A stretch of DNA of 64,000 nt, from contig CAVNZM010000003.1 in NCBI GenBank assembly GCA_963693365.1, positions 9,052,001 through 9,116,000 on the forward strand, in the 5' to 3' direction. Each line of letters opens with the position of its first letter. Positions within the stretch are counted from its first letter, which is position 1. The notes under the pieces are model-generated. The model made no database searches. It worked only from the letters and a program-made list of their open reading frames with translations, and was not told the origin of the DNA. Of this stretch, positions 8,911 through 57,520 are shown piece after piece. A program made the position numbers and the translations under genes. Origin of the DNA: Amoebidium appalachense (lineage: Eukaryota; Ichthyosporea).

Positions 8911-10400
8911 TCACGGGTGTAGAAAACCGATCCACCGCCGTGTGCAATCCGAGTGTTGCTCGATACGCTCGACCCCCGCAGGGGTAACCGACCACTCGTG
9001 GCGGGGATCAATCCGCGACAACCAATCTGAACGGTCGTTCACTTCGCCCGGAATGTATGACAGCTCTTGGGGCCAGGGGAGCCCCTTTTCCTAACACAAC
9101 TGCTGCAGCTGCCATAGCACTCGCTGCATGGCGGGGCTGCTGCTGCCCTTTTTGCGCACCGCGCCCATCGCGGCCTGGGCGTCTGACTGCCAGCGTATGC
9201 GCTGGCGTTGGATTAGGGCCTGCATTTCGGGCCTGCGATAGGCCTCGAGTAGGCCCTCGCACTCCGCCACTGCAGCCGCCCGCGGTGCATCGCTCTCCGC
9301 CCAACAACCGAAAGCCTCCACATTGTCCTGCGTGGTTGGTAGGCCCAACTGTAGTACTGCCCCCCACCCGTGTGAGGTGACAGCATCTGTGATGAGAGTG
9401 GCCGTGATAGGCTTAGGCCAGATTTCCGTGCGGGGAAGCCGACCTATTACACCCATGGTTTTACCGATAATGCGTAGCTGCTGACCCGTTAACCGCACAA
9501 AGCTACGCCAGTTCCCGCCGCGTAGAGCACCTGGTTACACCGGCCGGACAACCGTGAGTACATGAGGCACCGCCGCACGCAAACTAACAACCAACCCTAG
9601 CCATCTAGCCACCTGCTTCTTTTCCACCCACCGCCGTTCTTTGTGCGCCTTAGCCATTAAAGAACGTGTTTCCCCCGATAATTTTTCCAAAGACGCCACT
9701 GTGTGAGACAAATACCCTTCTTCCAAATTTATGTGGATGCCTAAATGGTCGAGGGCACTCACTGGGTCCCAATGACCCTTATTTGGATGCTTCCTAAGGC
9801 CGGTGACTTTCAATTCCTGCTCCACCACCCCGCGTGTGTCGAGTGCCCGTGCCGCCTGTTCGAAGATGGCCCAGTCATCGAGGAAAACCAACGAACGGAT
9901 GCCGCGTGCACGTAACCGACGCGCGAACTCGCGCATAAGGCGCATGAAAAAGCACGGACTGAGGGAATAACCGAAGGGAAGCACCGTGTACTGGTAGAGT
10001 TGTCCCCCCACACGAATTTGGAAATACTTACGGAGCCGGGGTTGAATGGGTAGTGCAGAATATCCGTCTTCGAGGTCGAAACTGAAAGCGTGGTCACCCG
10101 GCTGTGCGAGCGCCCGCAAGTCGCTGAGGGTTTCGTACTTGACACCACGTTCGACAGCGTATTCATTCACACAACGCATAATTATCAATAATGAGCCGGA
10201 CATTTCCGTTGGGCTTCCGCAGCCCAAAAGACTTCGAAACACACCATTTTGCGCTTTCAGGCACTGTCTCGAGGGCCCCCTTACTCACTAACCGTTCAAC
10301 TTCCACCACCGCTTCTGCCTCTGAAACTTCGCCGACATCCAGATAGCCACCTGCATCAATAGGGGCAGGACGCGCACTCTTCCATTCTGGTGTGATGCCG
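8911..10400 (-). pseudogene. DIRS-like retrotransposon RT-RNase H fragment, multiply broken
   Basis: Read from about 10400 downward, the start (PEWKSARPAPIDAGGYLD, then WCVSKSFGLRKPNGNVRLIID) is the N-terminal RT region. A frameshift follows near 10190. Then come RCVNEYAVERGVKYETL, FDLEDGYSALPI, YTVLPFGYSLSPCFF and the catalytic FLDDW (RT palm), all in order for DIRS1-type elements. A TAA at 9535-9537 interrupts the frame, which then reopens into an RNase H domain (LITDAVTSHGWGAVLQL, with AECEGLLEAY). After another frame change, SYIPGEVNDRSDWLSRIDP closes the domain, and a stop falls at 8911-8913. No tyrosine recombinase or gag is seen, so both ends are missing. GC-rich relative to its flanks. 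Confidence 0.8.
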
Positions 10401-11277
10401 TTACTACTTTATCCAGAACAAAACTTCTTTAGACGCTGTAAACAACTGTACACATGAACTGTACATGTTTACTAAAGAATGTGATGTACTAGCACACAAT
10501 TTGTGCTTTGTCACGAATATCACATAAATATTATGTCCGCACCAATAGGAATCAATCTTACCTAAGAAGTGAACCATATATGGTTCTACCGCTGCATACC
10601 ACATAAACGAAGTGAACCAATAAGATGCAAGTTGCATAAATAGGACGAAGGTCTGACTGGCTCGGACCGCACCAGAATCACGAATGGCAGGTTGCCACCC
10701 GCGCTGGCCGCGGATGAACCATTCCTGGGCCTTGATTCGAAACCTGGGGGCTCAGGAAAGCCGTCCCAGTACGGGGATCACATCAGTGAAGTCTGAGACA
10801 GACTGAGTCGGCCCATAGTAAAAGCAACCTGGCCGCGTGTGCCTTTCTACCCGTTCTCTGTCAATATTTTGATTCAGTTGTACTCTGCCTTATCCTAACT
10901 AGTCCAACTGTTTACAGACGCACCCCCACGCACCCACTCATCTACAAAGGCACGAACTCTGATACAATGGCAGTTGGGATGCATCACTTGCATCTCCCAT
11001 CCTGCCTTCGAAGGAATTGAGACACTACACCTATCTGCAGCACTACGCGCGCTCGCAAACAGTTTACCTACAGCACTACACGCGCTCGTAGAAGCTAACT
11101 AGAAACGGCCGCAGCCCAGTTGCCCTCAGGCCGTGGGTGCAGCTCACCCCTACGCAAATAGGCGCTATCTATTTAGATTTTCCCACCAATGCTAATTACG
11201 CTCCACAACTGCTACCCGGGCGCCACGCCGCCCTACCGAGCTAAGCCGTGCCTCCTGCCGTCTGTCGGCCCTCTACA
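10401..11277. other. Intergenic DNA, possible retroelement debris
   Basis: No ORF of note. At about 11036-11093 a short unit (cagcactac-gcgcgctcg) occurs twice in tandem. 10640-10860 is GC-rich and resembles decayed element sequence but matches nothing I can name. Confidence 0.5.
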
Positions 11278-11443
11278 GCTAAGTAGGGGCCGACGGGGAA
11301 ACAAAGCTAAGACGAGTAGAACGAGTCGCCGCCTACATACCATAGTCGGCTCCCTAGTGGCCACTGATTGTTGGAACACTATGTCAAGCAATCAGTTGGC
11401 CTAAATACATCTCTAAATAGAGCTTGATGAATCAAGTGAAGTA
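11278..11443 (+). repeat. 165-bp dispersed repeat, copy 2
   Basis: Direct repeat of 4093-4257 with a handful of substitutions. Confidence 0.85.
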
Positions 11444-11590
11444 AAAATCCGGTAAACACGACCACCACACACAAGAATACGCAATTATATTTCCGGTTTA
11501 TTGCTGTTCGTGTGGCCAGCACACTACAGTATGTCATATACCGGTGGGCATGTGTTTTATTGCGTGGTGCATTCACATATATATATGTTG

Positions 11591-11631
<41 letters not shown>

Positions 11632-12432
11632 ACACACACACACCCACCCACCATCACCAAAAAAAAAATCTTTCTGCAGATATCTCTCCGGAGTTGTTTC
11701 CTTATGAAGACGAAAAAGAACTGGAAACTTCACACACAGCTTGCCTGGGTTAAAGCACTAAGAATACGACCAATACCTCGCTAGAGTGCACAGAAGGGAT
11801 TTTACCCAAAAAATTGACCTAAAGCTTTTTAAAAGTTTTTTCATGTTTTTTCGTGATCGCTTGAGCAGATCAAACTGTTTTGCTGGTATCTCAGTGTACG
11901 TGTGCAGGGGGTATAACAACACACTAACTGTGAAAACTTGGTGCATTTTGGTTGAACGGTTCCCAAGTTATTACATTTTTTATTTTTTGAAACGTGCATA
12001 ACGTTATGCTCAAACCTGCATAACGTTATACAATTTTACTTAGTAAATGTAAATTTGCCTCCAAAAATTCGTTAAAGTGCTTTACAGATATACACGTACA
12101 TTAAGTTTATGGGGTCGTTCAGGTGCACAAAACCCCACCGCAATTTATGTTGACATAATTGCAAGCGGCTGTATGTTTCCTTGTCATAGCTATAAAATAT
12201 TTAATGATCGCTCTATGCTCTGTATGAGATATGCTAGCTAAATAAAGGTGTGAAGTGCGTGTTTTAATGGCGATACAAAAGGGCGGGAGGGGAAAAAAAA
12301 AAAAGGGAAAAAAAAAAGGGGAAAAAAAAAAAAAAAAAAAAAAAAAGGAATGGGTTTGCTGTGGCAGTGCAATAACATTCGATGGTTAGGGCATTAGTTT
12401 CACTGGCCGGGCTAAGTACTTTCGGGTTGGTC
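11444..12432. other. Intergenic DNA 3' of GPAA1
   Basis: Contains a C42 run passing into (CA)n (11597-11644), AT-rich DNA with a perfect 14-bp palindrome gcataacgttatgc (about 11996-12009) and a second near-copy 20 bases on, and A-rich tracts at 12294-12346. No coding signal. Confidence 0.6.
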
Positions 12433-28505
<16,073 letters not shown>

Positions 28506-30092
28506 TCTTCAATCCTTCTCTCTCTCTCTCCAGATTTGTATGTGTACTTCTGGGTGTGTGCGCGGGTGAGGATCTAAAGGCGTGTGGTGTGTGAATGTGT
28601 GGATGTATGTGGACGTCTGGATGCGTGTGAATGAAATGTGATTAAGATCCTTATTTCGAAGTTGGGATCTGGATCTCTGCTGCACAGCAACGAACGAAAT
28701 CCAACAACATGACAGGCTGTTTGTGGTTCGATGTTTCATATGGTGTAAAAGAGAGATAGCTTTAATGATAATACCTTGTTTCACTTCCCTTGTAGCTAAA
28801 AAAACACATACAAAAGACTTGGTTCTCTCAGCTCATCCGGTAAGTACTAACGTGTTTGCGCCAACTGCTGTTTGTAGTCTGAAATGCGTTTACTCCTCGC
28901 CGGCATTATTGGCAGCAATCTGCGAAAGACAGATAGATGACGATATTGTTGTGACGTCATTTGGGTGGGGTAAACAAGTGCATCCATAAATCCATGAACG
29001 TTTGCGCCCTCCCGGGCCCCCACCAAACTTTTGACACACACACAAACGCACAGGCACCCTCCTCGCCCTCAACACACACACCCTCCTTTACACCCCCTCC
29101 CCCCGGCCCCACCCCACATAGACAACCCCCCCCCCCCCCCCCTCCCCCCCCCCCCCCTCCCCCCCCCTCTCCGGGGAGGTCCGAACCACACAATCGATAT
29201 CACAACCTACATACCGACATGCGGCACGCACACACAAGTCACCAAAACAACAAAAGAGAGAGAGGAATATTTGAAAAGTTGAATTTTTGAACTCCCTTAA
29301 CACTACCTAGCTGTTATAATCACCACAGCCACGTAGTGCGCAACTTGGCGGCACTGGAGAGGGGGGGGGGGGGGGGGGGGAGTCTTGGGACGGGTCCCCA
29401 GCATATTTATTACGATATTCTACCAAAAACACAAGAAAATACCAGAAACAAGGGTAAAAACGAGACGGGTTTGGCACACCGGTGTTGCCAAACGGTTTAT
29501 TCTTGTCCATATTGCTTGCTGGCTTCAGTTGCCAGCAACAGCCAGGTATATCGTGGACGTACAAGAATATCGGAAGGTACAAAAATACCGGATATCGAAA
29601 AGGTATAAGGAGAACGAGTTTGGTGAATTTTGGTTTCAAGTGCATCTTTTTTTTGTTCTACACGTGAAGATAACTATTTACATCCTCGTTCTCTTCTTTT
29701 ACTTGCAGTCACCATCAACACAAAGCTACTAAAGCTACAGAGATTGGGTCCCCCCCCCCCCCCCCCCCCCCCCCCTTTCCACAAAAAAAACACGCACTCA
29801 AAAATATGGGAGAAAAGAGGATCGATAATTATAGATATCCACCACGAATGAACAAGCCATAATTCCGTATCTCCTTGACACAATACACCCTAACGCTTAC
29901 AAACCAACTTCATGCAGCTCAACGCCTCACTCGAAAAAAAGGAAAGGGAAAGGGGGAGAAAAAGAAAACAAAAAAAAAAAAGGGGGGTGGGCCTGGGTCC
30001 CCCTACTATCGCCCATTTCACTTACTGTAATATGCAACCAATCACAAGCCCGCATCTAAACATGCAGTGATATCGAACCATTCACAGCACAT
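28506..30092. other. Intergenic region between GPAA1 5' end and PHB2 3' end
   Basis: Head of GPAA1 on the left, tail of PHB2 on the right. It holds C/G tracts (29121-29170, 29360-29380, 29750-29775), a near-palindrome gtttggcacaccggtgttgccaaac split about its centre (29468-29492), and exon-like plus-strand blocks with good splice signals (about 28796-28843 and 28899-28969) that I cannot assign to any protein. Confidence 0.5.
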
Positions 30093-37652
<7,560 letters not shown>

Positions 37653-38124
37653 GGTTGCACAAAGAGAGTCTCGGTGAGGGAAAAAAGGGGGCCCTTGGCG
37701 ATAGTGTGTAATGTGTGTGTGTGTGTGTGTGTGTGAGTGTGTGTGTGCGTCACTTCGAGTGAAGCCTTTTTCCAGAAACGCGTGCACAGACGAAAAAGCA
37801 TGGCGGGCAATGACGTCACATATGGCTCTTGCGGAGAGGCCTGCGATTGGCTGTCACCAATCGGATTTGCTGGATTTGGAAACGTGGCTCGTTTGCGCAA
37901 ACGCATGTTACGTGGTTATTAGATCTAATTAGATCTAATATTCGATCTGTCTCCGTTTTGTTTTTGTTTTTTGTTTTGTTCTGTCACAGTTTCTTTTCTT
38001 GTTTTCCCTCTTGAACCCTTGAAGCTAGTTTTTCTTGCTGGGTTAGCTTCGGCTCCGGCTTCCTAGAAGTAAGTCGCTTATTACAGAGTAAAAAACTTGC
38101 CGATTTTTTCAAACCAAGTGGGAA
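37653..38124. promoter_or_regulatory. Divergent promoter between PHB2 and methyltransferase
   Basis: 472 bp separates the two start codons. It holds a perfect CRE palindrome TGACGTCA (37811-37818), two CCAAT boxes in opposite orientations 10 bases apart (gattgg at 37845-37850, accaatc at 37856-37862), and a perfect 16-bp palindrome AGATCTAATTAGATCT (37921-37936). Paired CCAAT boxes are typical of bidirectional housekeeping promoters. A short (GT)n lies next to PHB2. No TATA box is seen. Confidence 0.6.
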
Positions 38125-38955
38125 ATGGGCGCTTCCACCAACATCCACCAAGTGGCAGCTAAAGCGTGGTCCTCCCAAGCGGCAAGTTACGAGGCAGGAC
38201 GACCAACATACCCCACCGCTGCCACCGAGTTCATCGTCAACACATTCGCCCTGACATCCACTAGCCATGTAGTCGATGTAGCCGCCGGAACAGGGAAATT
38301 TACCCGTGGTTTACGCAAAGCATGTGAGTCGAAAATCGTAGCCGTCGAACCCCTTGCAGAGATGATCGAGCAGTTCAGGTGTGTGCTTCCAGACATCGAA
38401 ATTGTCCAGGGAACAGCAGAACATCTCCCGTTCGAAAATGAATCGGTGGACCTCATCACAGCGGCACAGGCGTTCCATTGGTTTGCTAACAAAGAAGCCC
38501 TGTCTGAATTTAATCGGGTGCTTAAGCCGGGTGGGGGTGTGGCACTTCTCTGGATAGAGACCGACGTTGAGAAAATGGAATGTTGGGTACCCGGGGCTTT
38601 TGACATCGTCAAACCATACATGTCCAAAAATCCCACGCCACTGTACTTCTTGGGTGACTGGAAGAAAGTTTTTGATCTTCCTGAAATTCAGGAGATCTTT
38701 ACCCCCCTGGAAGACCAACGATTTTTTTGGACTGTGCAGAATACGGAAGATGGGATATGGACCGATATGCTCAGCTCGAGCTTTATCGCCGCTTTGTCAG
38801 ATGAGGAACGGGTGGGTTTGGAACGGGAAATGAGAGATCACATGAGAAGACATGTTCCTGAATTTTCGGGGAATACGGATGGAAATGCAGGTACTGCCAC
38901 CACTACCTACCACTACTATACCGATGTATGGTGGTTCCACAAACGCACCTTGTAG
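38125..38955 (+). CDS. Class I SAM-dependent methyltransferase (Methyltransf_11-like), intronless
   Basis: 276 aa with no intron, unlike its split neighbours. The N-terminus AAKAWSSQAASYEAGRPTYP is typical of small-molecule methyltransferases of the UbiE/trans-aconitate type. Motif I is VVDVAAGTGKFT (residues 49-60), with the acidic ribose-binding residue in IVAVEP, then GTAEHLPFENESVDLITAAQAFHWF (motifs II and III) and LKPGGGVALLW. The closest family memory is the fungal and animal group of cytosolic methyltransferases (TMT1/CRG1-like); the substrate cannot be told. An AATAAA lies at 39629-39634, about 675 bp after the stop. Shares its promoter with PHB2. Lack of introns could mean retroposition or transfer, but base composition does not stand out. 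Confidence 0.88.
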   Translation: MGASTNIHQVAAKAWSSQAASYEAGRPTYPTAATEFIVNTFALTSTSHVVDVAAGTGKFTRGLRKACESKIVAVEPLAEMIEQFRCVLPDIEIVQGTAEHLPFENESVDLITAAQAFHWFANKEALSEFNRVLKPGGGVALLWIETDVEKMECWVPGAFDIVKPYMSKNPTPLYFLGDWKKVFDLPEIQEIFTPLEDQRFFWTVQNTEDGIWTDMLSSSFIAALSDEERVGLEREMRDHMRRHVPEFSGNTDGNAGTATTTYHYYTDVWWFHKRTL

Positions 38956-39717
38956 CTTGCTCGATCACGTGAATAGCTGTGTGCTTGCCTGTGTGCCTGC
39001 GTTTCTGGTAGGAGGTTGTGGTGGGTGGGAAGGAAGGGGTGGGGCAGGAGATGGGAGGGGAGTGGAAAAGAAGCCCGAGTCTGTGTAGTATTAGTATGAT
39101 CAGTGATGAGTGTCTTTATGGAGATGGGTGGTAGAACATGTGGTTGGCTTGTGGTTTAGATCTGAGCCCTCTATATTGTGATACGTTATGGCAAATTGTG
39201 TGTTCTTTGAGGTACGGCGAAGCCCTGGTGGAGGGAAGGCTGGATGGTGTGATATGTTAGCATTCTCTGCCTCCCTAATCCCCCCGCATCCCTCTTGTGC
39301 GCACACGCATGCATGTTACTTACGCATGCACTTACGCACGCACACACACGCGGTCGCGCGGGCGCACACTCGCACATACACATGCACACACACGCACGCA
39401 CGCACGTACGCACGCACACAGCGTCACACACACACACACACACATGCTTCAAAGAAGTCCCCCTTATTTAAGTATGTTATCGTGCAGGTGTTAATGTGCG
39501 CAGAAACCTGTAAAATTCTAACTCAACTAGTTTTTGTAGTGGTATGCTTGCAGTGTATGGTAGTTGTAATGTTAACGTAGGCTTAACATGCATGAAGAAG
39601 GTTTGTCAGTGCTCACCGTAAGTCGGAAAATAAAGATGCTCGCGTGTACAGATGTATGTTACCCCTCGACAATGTGACTGTACGCAAACACAGCGTTAAC
39701 GTTGCGCACAAAACATC

Positions 39718-39955
39718 AAGTACGTGCATTCAAAACATGTACGTGCATTCAAAACATGTATGTGCACACATAATTTGTACGTGCACACAAAACATGTATG
39801 TGCACACATAATTTGTACGTGCACACAAAAACATGTATGTGCACACATAATTTGTACATGCACACAAAACTTGTATGTGCAAACATTATTTGTACGTCGT
39901 GCACACAAAACTTGTATGTGCACACATACTTTGTACGTGCACACAAAGACCGTCG
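39718..39955. repeat. 38-bp minisatellite
   Basis: About six copies of a 36-40 base unit built from gtacgtgcacacaaaacat followed by gtatgtgcacacataattt. Early units carry 'gcattc' where later ones carry 'gcacac'. Unit boundaries drift by one to three bases. Confidence 0.85.
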
Positions 39956-40077
39956 TGCATACACACTTGGTACTGCAAGGCTGACAAGCACCAGCAAGCA
40001 GGCACCGTGCATGTACACGCACGTACAGTCGAAGCGTGGCCGTGGAGCTCGAGCGTATGGATAGCATCCCCGGTAAA

Positions 40078-40166
40078 TATGGGCTCTGCTTATATATGAT
40101 GCATACTGTACTTGTGTGTAGTACTTTGCATAATCTGCGGTGTTTATCATTTCATACATAATCTAG

Positions 40167-40203
<37 letters not shown>
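40078..40203 (+). repeat. Dispersed element copy in inverse orientation, ending in C tract
   Basis: Reads gggctctgcttata, then atgcatactgta, and ends beside a run of about 37 C. This is the reverse complement of the G-tract-plus-body layout of the other copies, so the tract always lies at the same end of the element. Confidence 0.6.
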
Positions 40204-40204
<1 letters not shown>

Positions 40205-40462
40205 CCGCTAATTGTGCTCCATATCAATATTATGAGGGACACATTTACAGCACTGATATTCGGGTATATGCCAGGGGCCCCCGGGGGGTGCTTCCCATGT
40301 TACCTGGGTAGGGGAGACAGGTGGACCAGTTGTGTGTGCGAGCGTTCATGCACGCCTGTGTGTGTGTGGTGCGGGCATGTATATGTGTTCAATTGCTGGT
40401 TGTGGTGGTGGTGGTGGGTGGTGGTGGTGGTGGCCCGGGGTGTGTGTGTGTGTACGTACGGT

Positions 40463-40504
<42 letters not shown>

Positions 40505-40816
40505 CCATATGTGCCGAGCTATTAAACAGGGAATGTGCATTACATCCTGTGTTAATAATAAAAGGCACCTGCACACCTTATTGCATGTACCATCAAAGGC
40601 GTTGATGTGTGTGTGTGTGTTATATCGTGTTGGTGTGTGGACGTTGTGTGTTGTGGGTGTTGGGTGTGGGTATGCGCAAGGCCTGTGCAGGCATTCGTGT
40701 GTGTGTGGACGCGTGCACAAGTATGCCCGCCTCAGTGTGAGCCTGTGTGTATGAAGGTGCGTGTGCATGTCCGCATGTGCATGCGAGAGGGTGTATGCTC
40801 AAGCGTGTGTATGCAT

Positions 40817-40855
<39 letters not shown>

Positions 40856-41162
40856 GAGTGTGTGTGTGCTTGCGTGGTGGTGGTGTGTGTGTGTGTATGC
40901 ACGAACTCCGATAGTGAAATGCTCATGCTCGTCGGTATGTCTTTATTCAAAATGTTTGCTCGTGTATTGAGAAATGATTGATGCATGGCATACCTCCTGA
41001 CAAGGTCAGTGCCTACGAACAACAATGAATTATGGGTACTCTCCGATCATAATAGACCATTGCTTGCACGAAACCAAACATCATTCATGCAAATGGGGAT
41101 ACAAAAAACACAACGATAGCACTAGGTTTCTAATCGAAGCACATCACCGATGTTGTTGAAAA

Positions 41163-41200
<38 letters not shown>

Positions 41201-41546
41201 CGGGTCCCCAACACACACACACGAGGGAATTTGTTCATTTTATGACTGCCACATCCTCATTGATTATTTTCCTAATGGAGCTGAGCTCATTCATTCTGAG
41301 TAGCCCCCCCCCCCCCCCCCCCCCCCCACCCACCCCCCCCCCCTACCCCCCCCCACCCCCCCCCCCACCTTCTCTGCACACATACATACATACACACACC
41401 CTACATGCACACTCAGACCCCCACACATCGATCCACCACCAACACCACCACAAACACAACCAGAATTCATTCAACACAACCAACAGACCAACAACCCAAG
41501 TGTCTACTATCCCCTACATAATCTCAAAACCCCCACAAATCCTTTA

Positions 41547-54927
<13,381 letters not shown>

Positions 54928-57520
54928 GTTTTAGATTTGCCCTGTGTAAAAACAAGCGTGGTGGTTGGGTAAGATCCTGGGATGTACACCTAGAGCAACT
55001 GTATTTTTTCTAGGTCAAACAAACTTAGCCGTTTCACAAGTCGTCTTTGAACGGATTTGAAGTTTTGAACGTGGTGCACGTGGAAATTCCCGGGTCAGTG
55101 GATCTGGAGAAATATTTACACGCCTCTTCCTTTCTCAGTTTACAGGTTTTCCGGGACCACGAGACTTTGTGTCTACAAAATACGGTATGCCTGGTGAACC
55201 TTGCCACAAATAGCCATTAGTTTTGAATAGAGCAAAATAGTTATGATTATGTCTTGTCATTTTTTATGATGTTTGAGTTTTGAATTTAGTCAGGCCCGCG
55301 CGTCACAGTGACCGATATTGGGTCAGGTTTTGCCGTCTTCTGGCTTTAGCCAAATATAGTTATATTAAAAAGTCAACAAGTGGCTATCGAGATTTGCCTA
55401 AATCCTCCTAGAGTTTAGTCTCTTTGTGAATTTGTGATTGAAAAACTCTTTCTCAACAACAAGGTAAGACTTTTGACTGTTAAAGAAAACGCTCCTTGCA
55501 TTAATAAGAAGCTATAGCCATTTGAGTGTATTTTCAAAAATCTGCTTTTGAAAATATTTCTTTGAACACCAATTTATATCCGGTCTTATTTTTGCGCTTT
55601 TGAGTTTCGCATTGAGTTTAGGTGACTCCCCAGGATCTGGGATTACGTAACTGCTATTTATCACTGCTGTCAAAGGAAGGAAGGAAAAGAAACTGCACCA
55701 CATGTAGCTACAAGCACAGTTCACCAAAATTGTGGGGGAGAAACGTGTGTGCACTTTATCCTAGTTGTGCTATTCATTATAAAACCATCGATTGGGGGCT
55801 GACACACAAATTGATAAGAAAAACTGACACACTGTACAAGAGATCTAAAAAAGGTAGCACAAGAATATTCAAATTTGGATTCTTAGGTTGTGAGAAGGTT
55901 GTAAACAGGAAACATTTAAAGAAGAAGAACAAGACGAAAAAGAAAAAAGTAGAATAAGAAACGAACAACATGTTAGATCCTGAATTAATGGGGTTTTAGC
56001 CAGCTATTTCCAAACTCCAAAAATCACGACGAACGTTCTAGTTTTGTTTTTTCCTTAAGTTTAAATACCTGCCTGTACCGGTGAAGAAACTTCAACAGGT
56101 CGAAGCTGCAAAAATGCCCGCCTATTCCGTGCGTTATCAATCCAAGCCTAAGTGGTATGAATAAAACGACAGACTGGAAAGCACTGCAGTGCAAGGTGCG
56201 CATGCTCTTGTCCCACATGTGTACACGTCCGTGTGTGTTTGCTGCCTGTCAGGTTGCAACTCACGGTTAATTTAACGTTACAAGTCACTTCGTGTGGACC
56301 ATGTTAATATCTTTATGGACTGTGTGGTAACTAACTACACCGTAAGGCTTACCACAGCTTATTAATCTATGTGAATATTATTGTTTGCATTCCATAAAGC
56401 AGTGAATTTAGCTGCTACTAGTGAATTTGAATGGGCATGTGTGCGTGTGCATGTTTCTTTCGTGCCCACACCTTTTTCTAAGCAGCAGCACCTGCACAAT
56501 TAATCGGCGGGTCATTCCCATATCATTCCCCAGCTGTGGGTCGTGTTGCACCATCACTAACCTTTTTATTTTATCACGTTTTGTTCCCGGAGAGCCTCTC
56601 CGTGCCCTTTTAGGGAAACTACCGTCTACCACACAGCACCGACAGTACACTAGTATCTATGAGTTCAGCTAAGCTAAACCATCCTTCACAACCTAACTAT
56701 AAGTACACACTTTGCCCAGGGCTACTACCCCAGCCACGCCGGCAGGAGGCTCCAGTCCTCCCCTCCATTCAAAACCTAGCAATAAACGTTAACCGAGGGC
56801 TCTCATTGGTCGATCTACAGTATGGTGATGTGTATAGTATTTACGGTGGGTATGGGTGGATGATGGGGTGTGGTGATGGTGGTGGTGGGGGGTTGCTACC
56901 TAACATTATGTGTTGTTGTACGTATCTTGAGGCAATGTTTTTGTGGACTAAAAGGTGGGTTTTGCAAGGCACATTGGGTCTGTGTGTGGTCCGGCAGTCA
57001 GGGCAGGCAGGCCGGGTGTGTGTGGGGGGTGTATTTGTGTGTGTCTTGAGTTTTTGGGGTGCCGTGCTTTTCTTTCTACGGGTGCTGGTTGTATGGTGGT
57101 GTTTTTGCATTTTGGGGTGGGTGGGGGGTAGTGTGGTGTTCCGTGGGTGTCATATTTTTGAAAAGAATAAAGACTGCAACTCTACTGTGATTTTTCCTAA
57201 GATGGCCCGGGTGGTGGTCTTGGTAGTGCCGGTGGCTGCTAGTAGTGGGCCCACCGATCGTGGGCAGAACCCTCGTTCAACCCACTTGATGTCCTCAGTG
57301 TCTGGTGGGTCACCGTTGCCTCCTATCCAGTTTATCCATGCACATTGGTCTACCACCGTGGCTGCCGTGTGTTAGTGCTGTGCCCACGGCCACACCAGCA
57401 GAGAGACCTACCAAATTGTGCATATGGAAGACGACCCCTCAGGTCTACCAAGGGAGGTTACAGTCAATACACTGAAGGTGGGTGTTCAATATTCAGTAGC
57501 ATCACATCGACCGTCTTTTT

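Larger units (their letters stand above)
38956..41546. other. Intergenic region between methyltransferase and CDKAL1 3' end
   Basis: Convergent intergenic DNA. It holds the methyltransferase polyadenylation signal (39629-39634), a 38-bp minisatellite (39718-39955), an inverted dispersed element copy (about 40078-40166) abutting a C tract (40167-40203), a G tract (40462-40503), GT-rich sequence (40600-40900) and C tracts at 41163-41198 and 41304-41366. No gene seen. Confidence 0.6.

Noticed and set aside
56659-57375. 238-codon plus-strand ORF
   Set aside because: Composition changes within the ORF, it is open on both strands in part, and there is no recognisable motif or start context; not supported as a gene.
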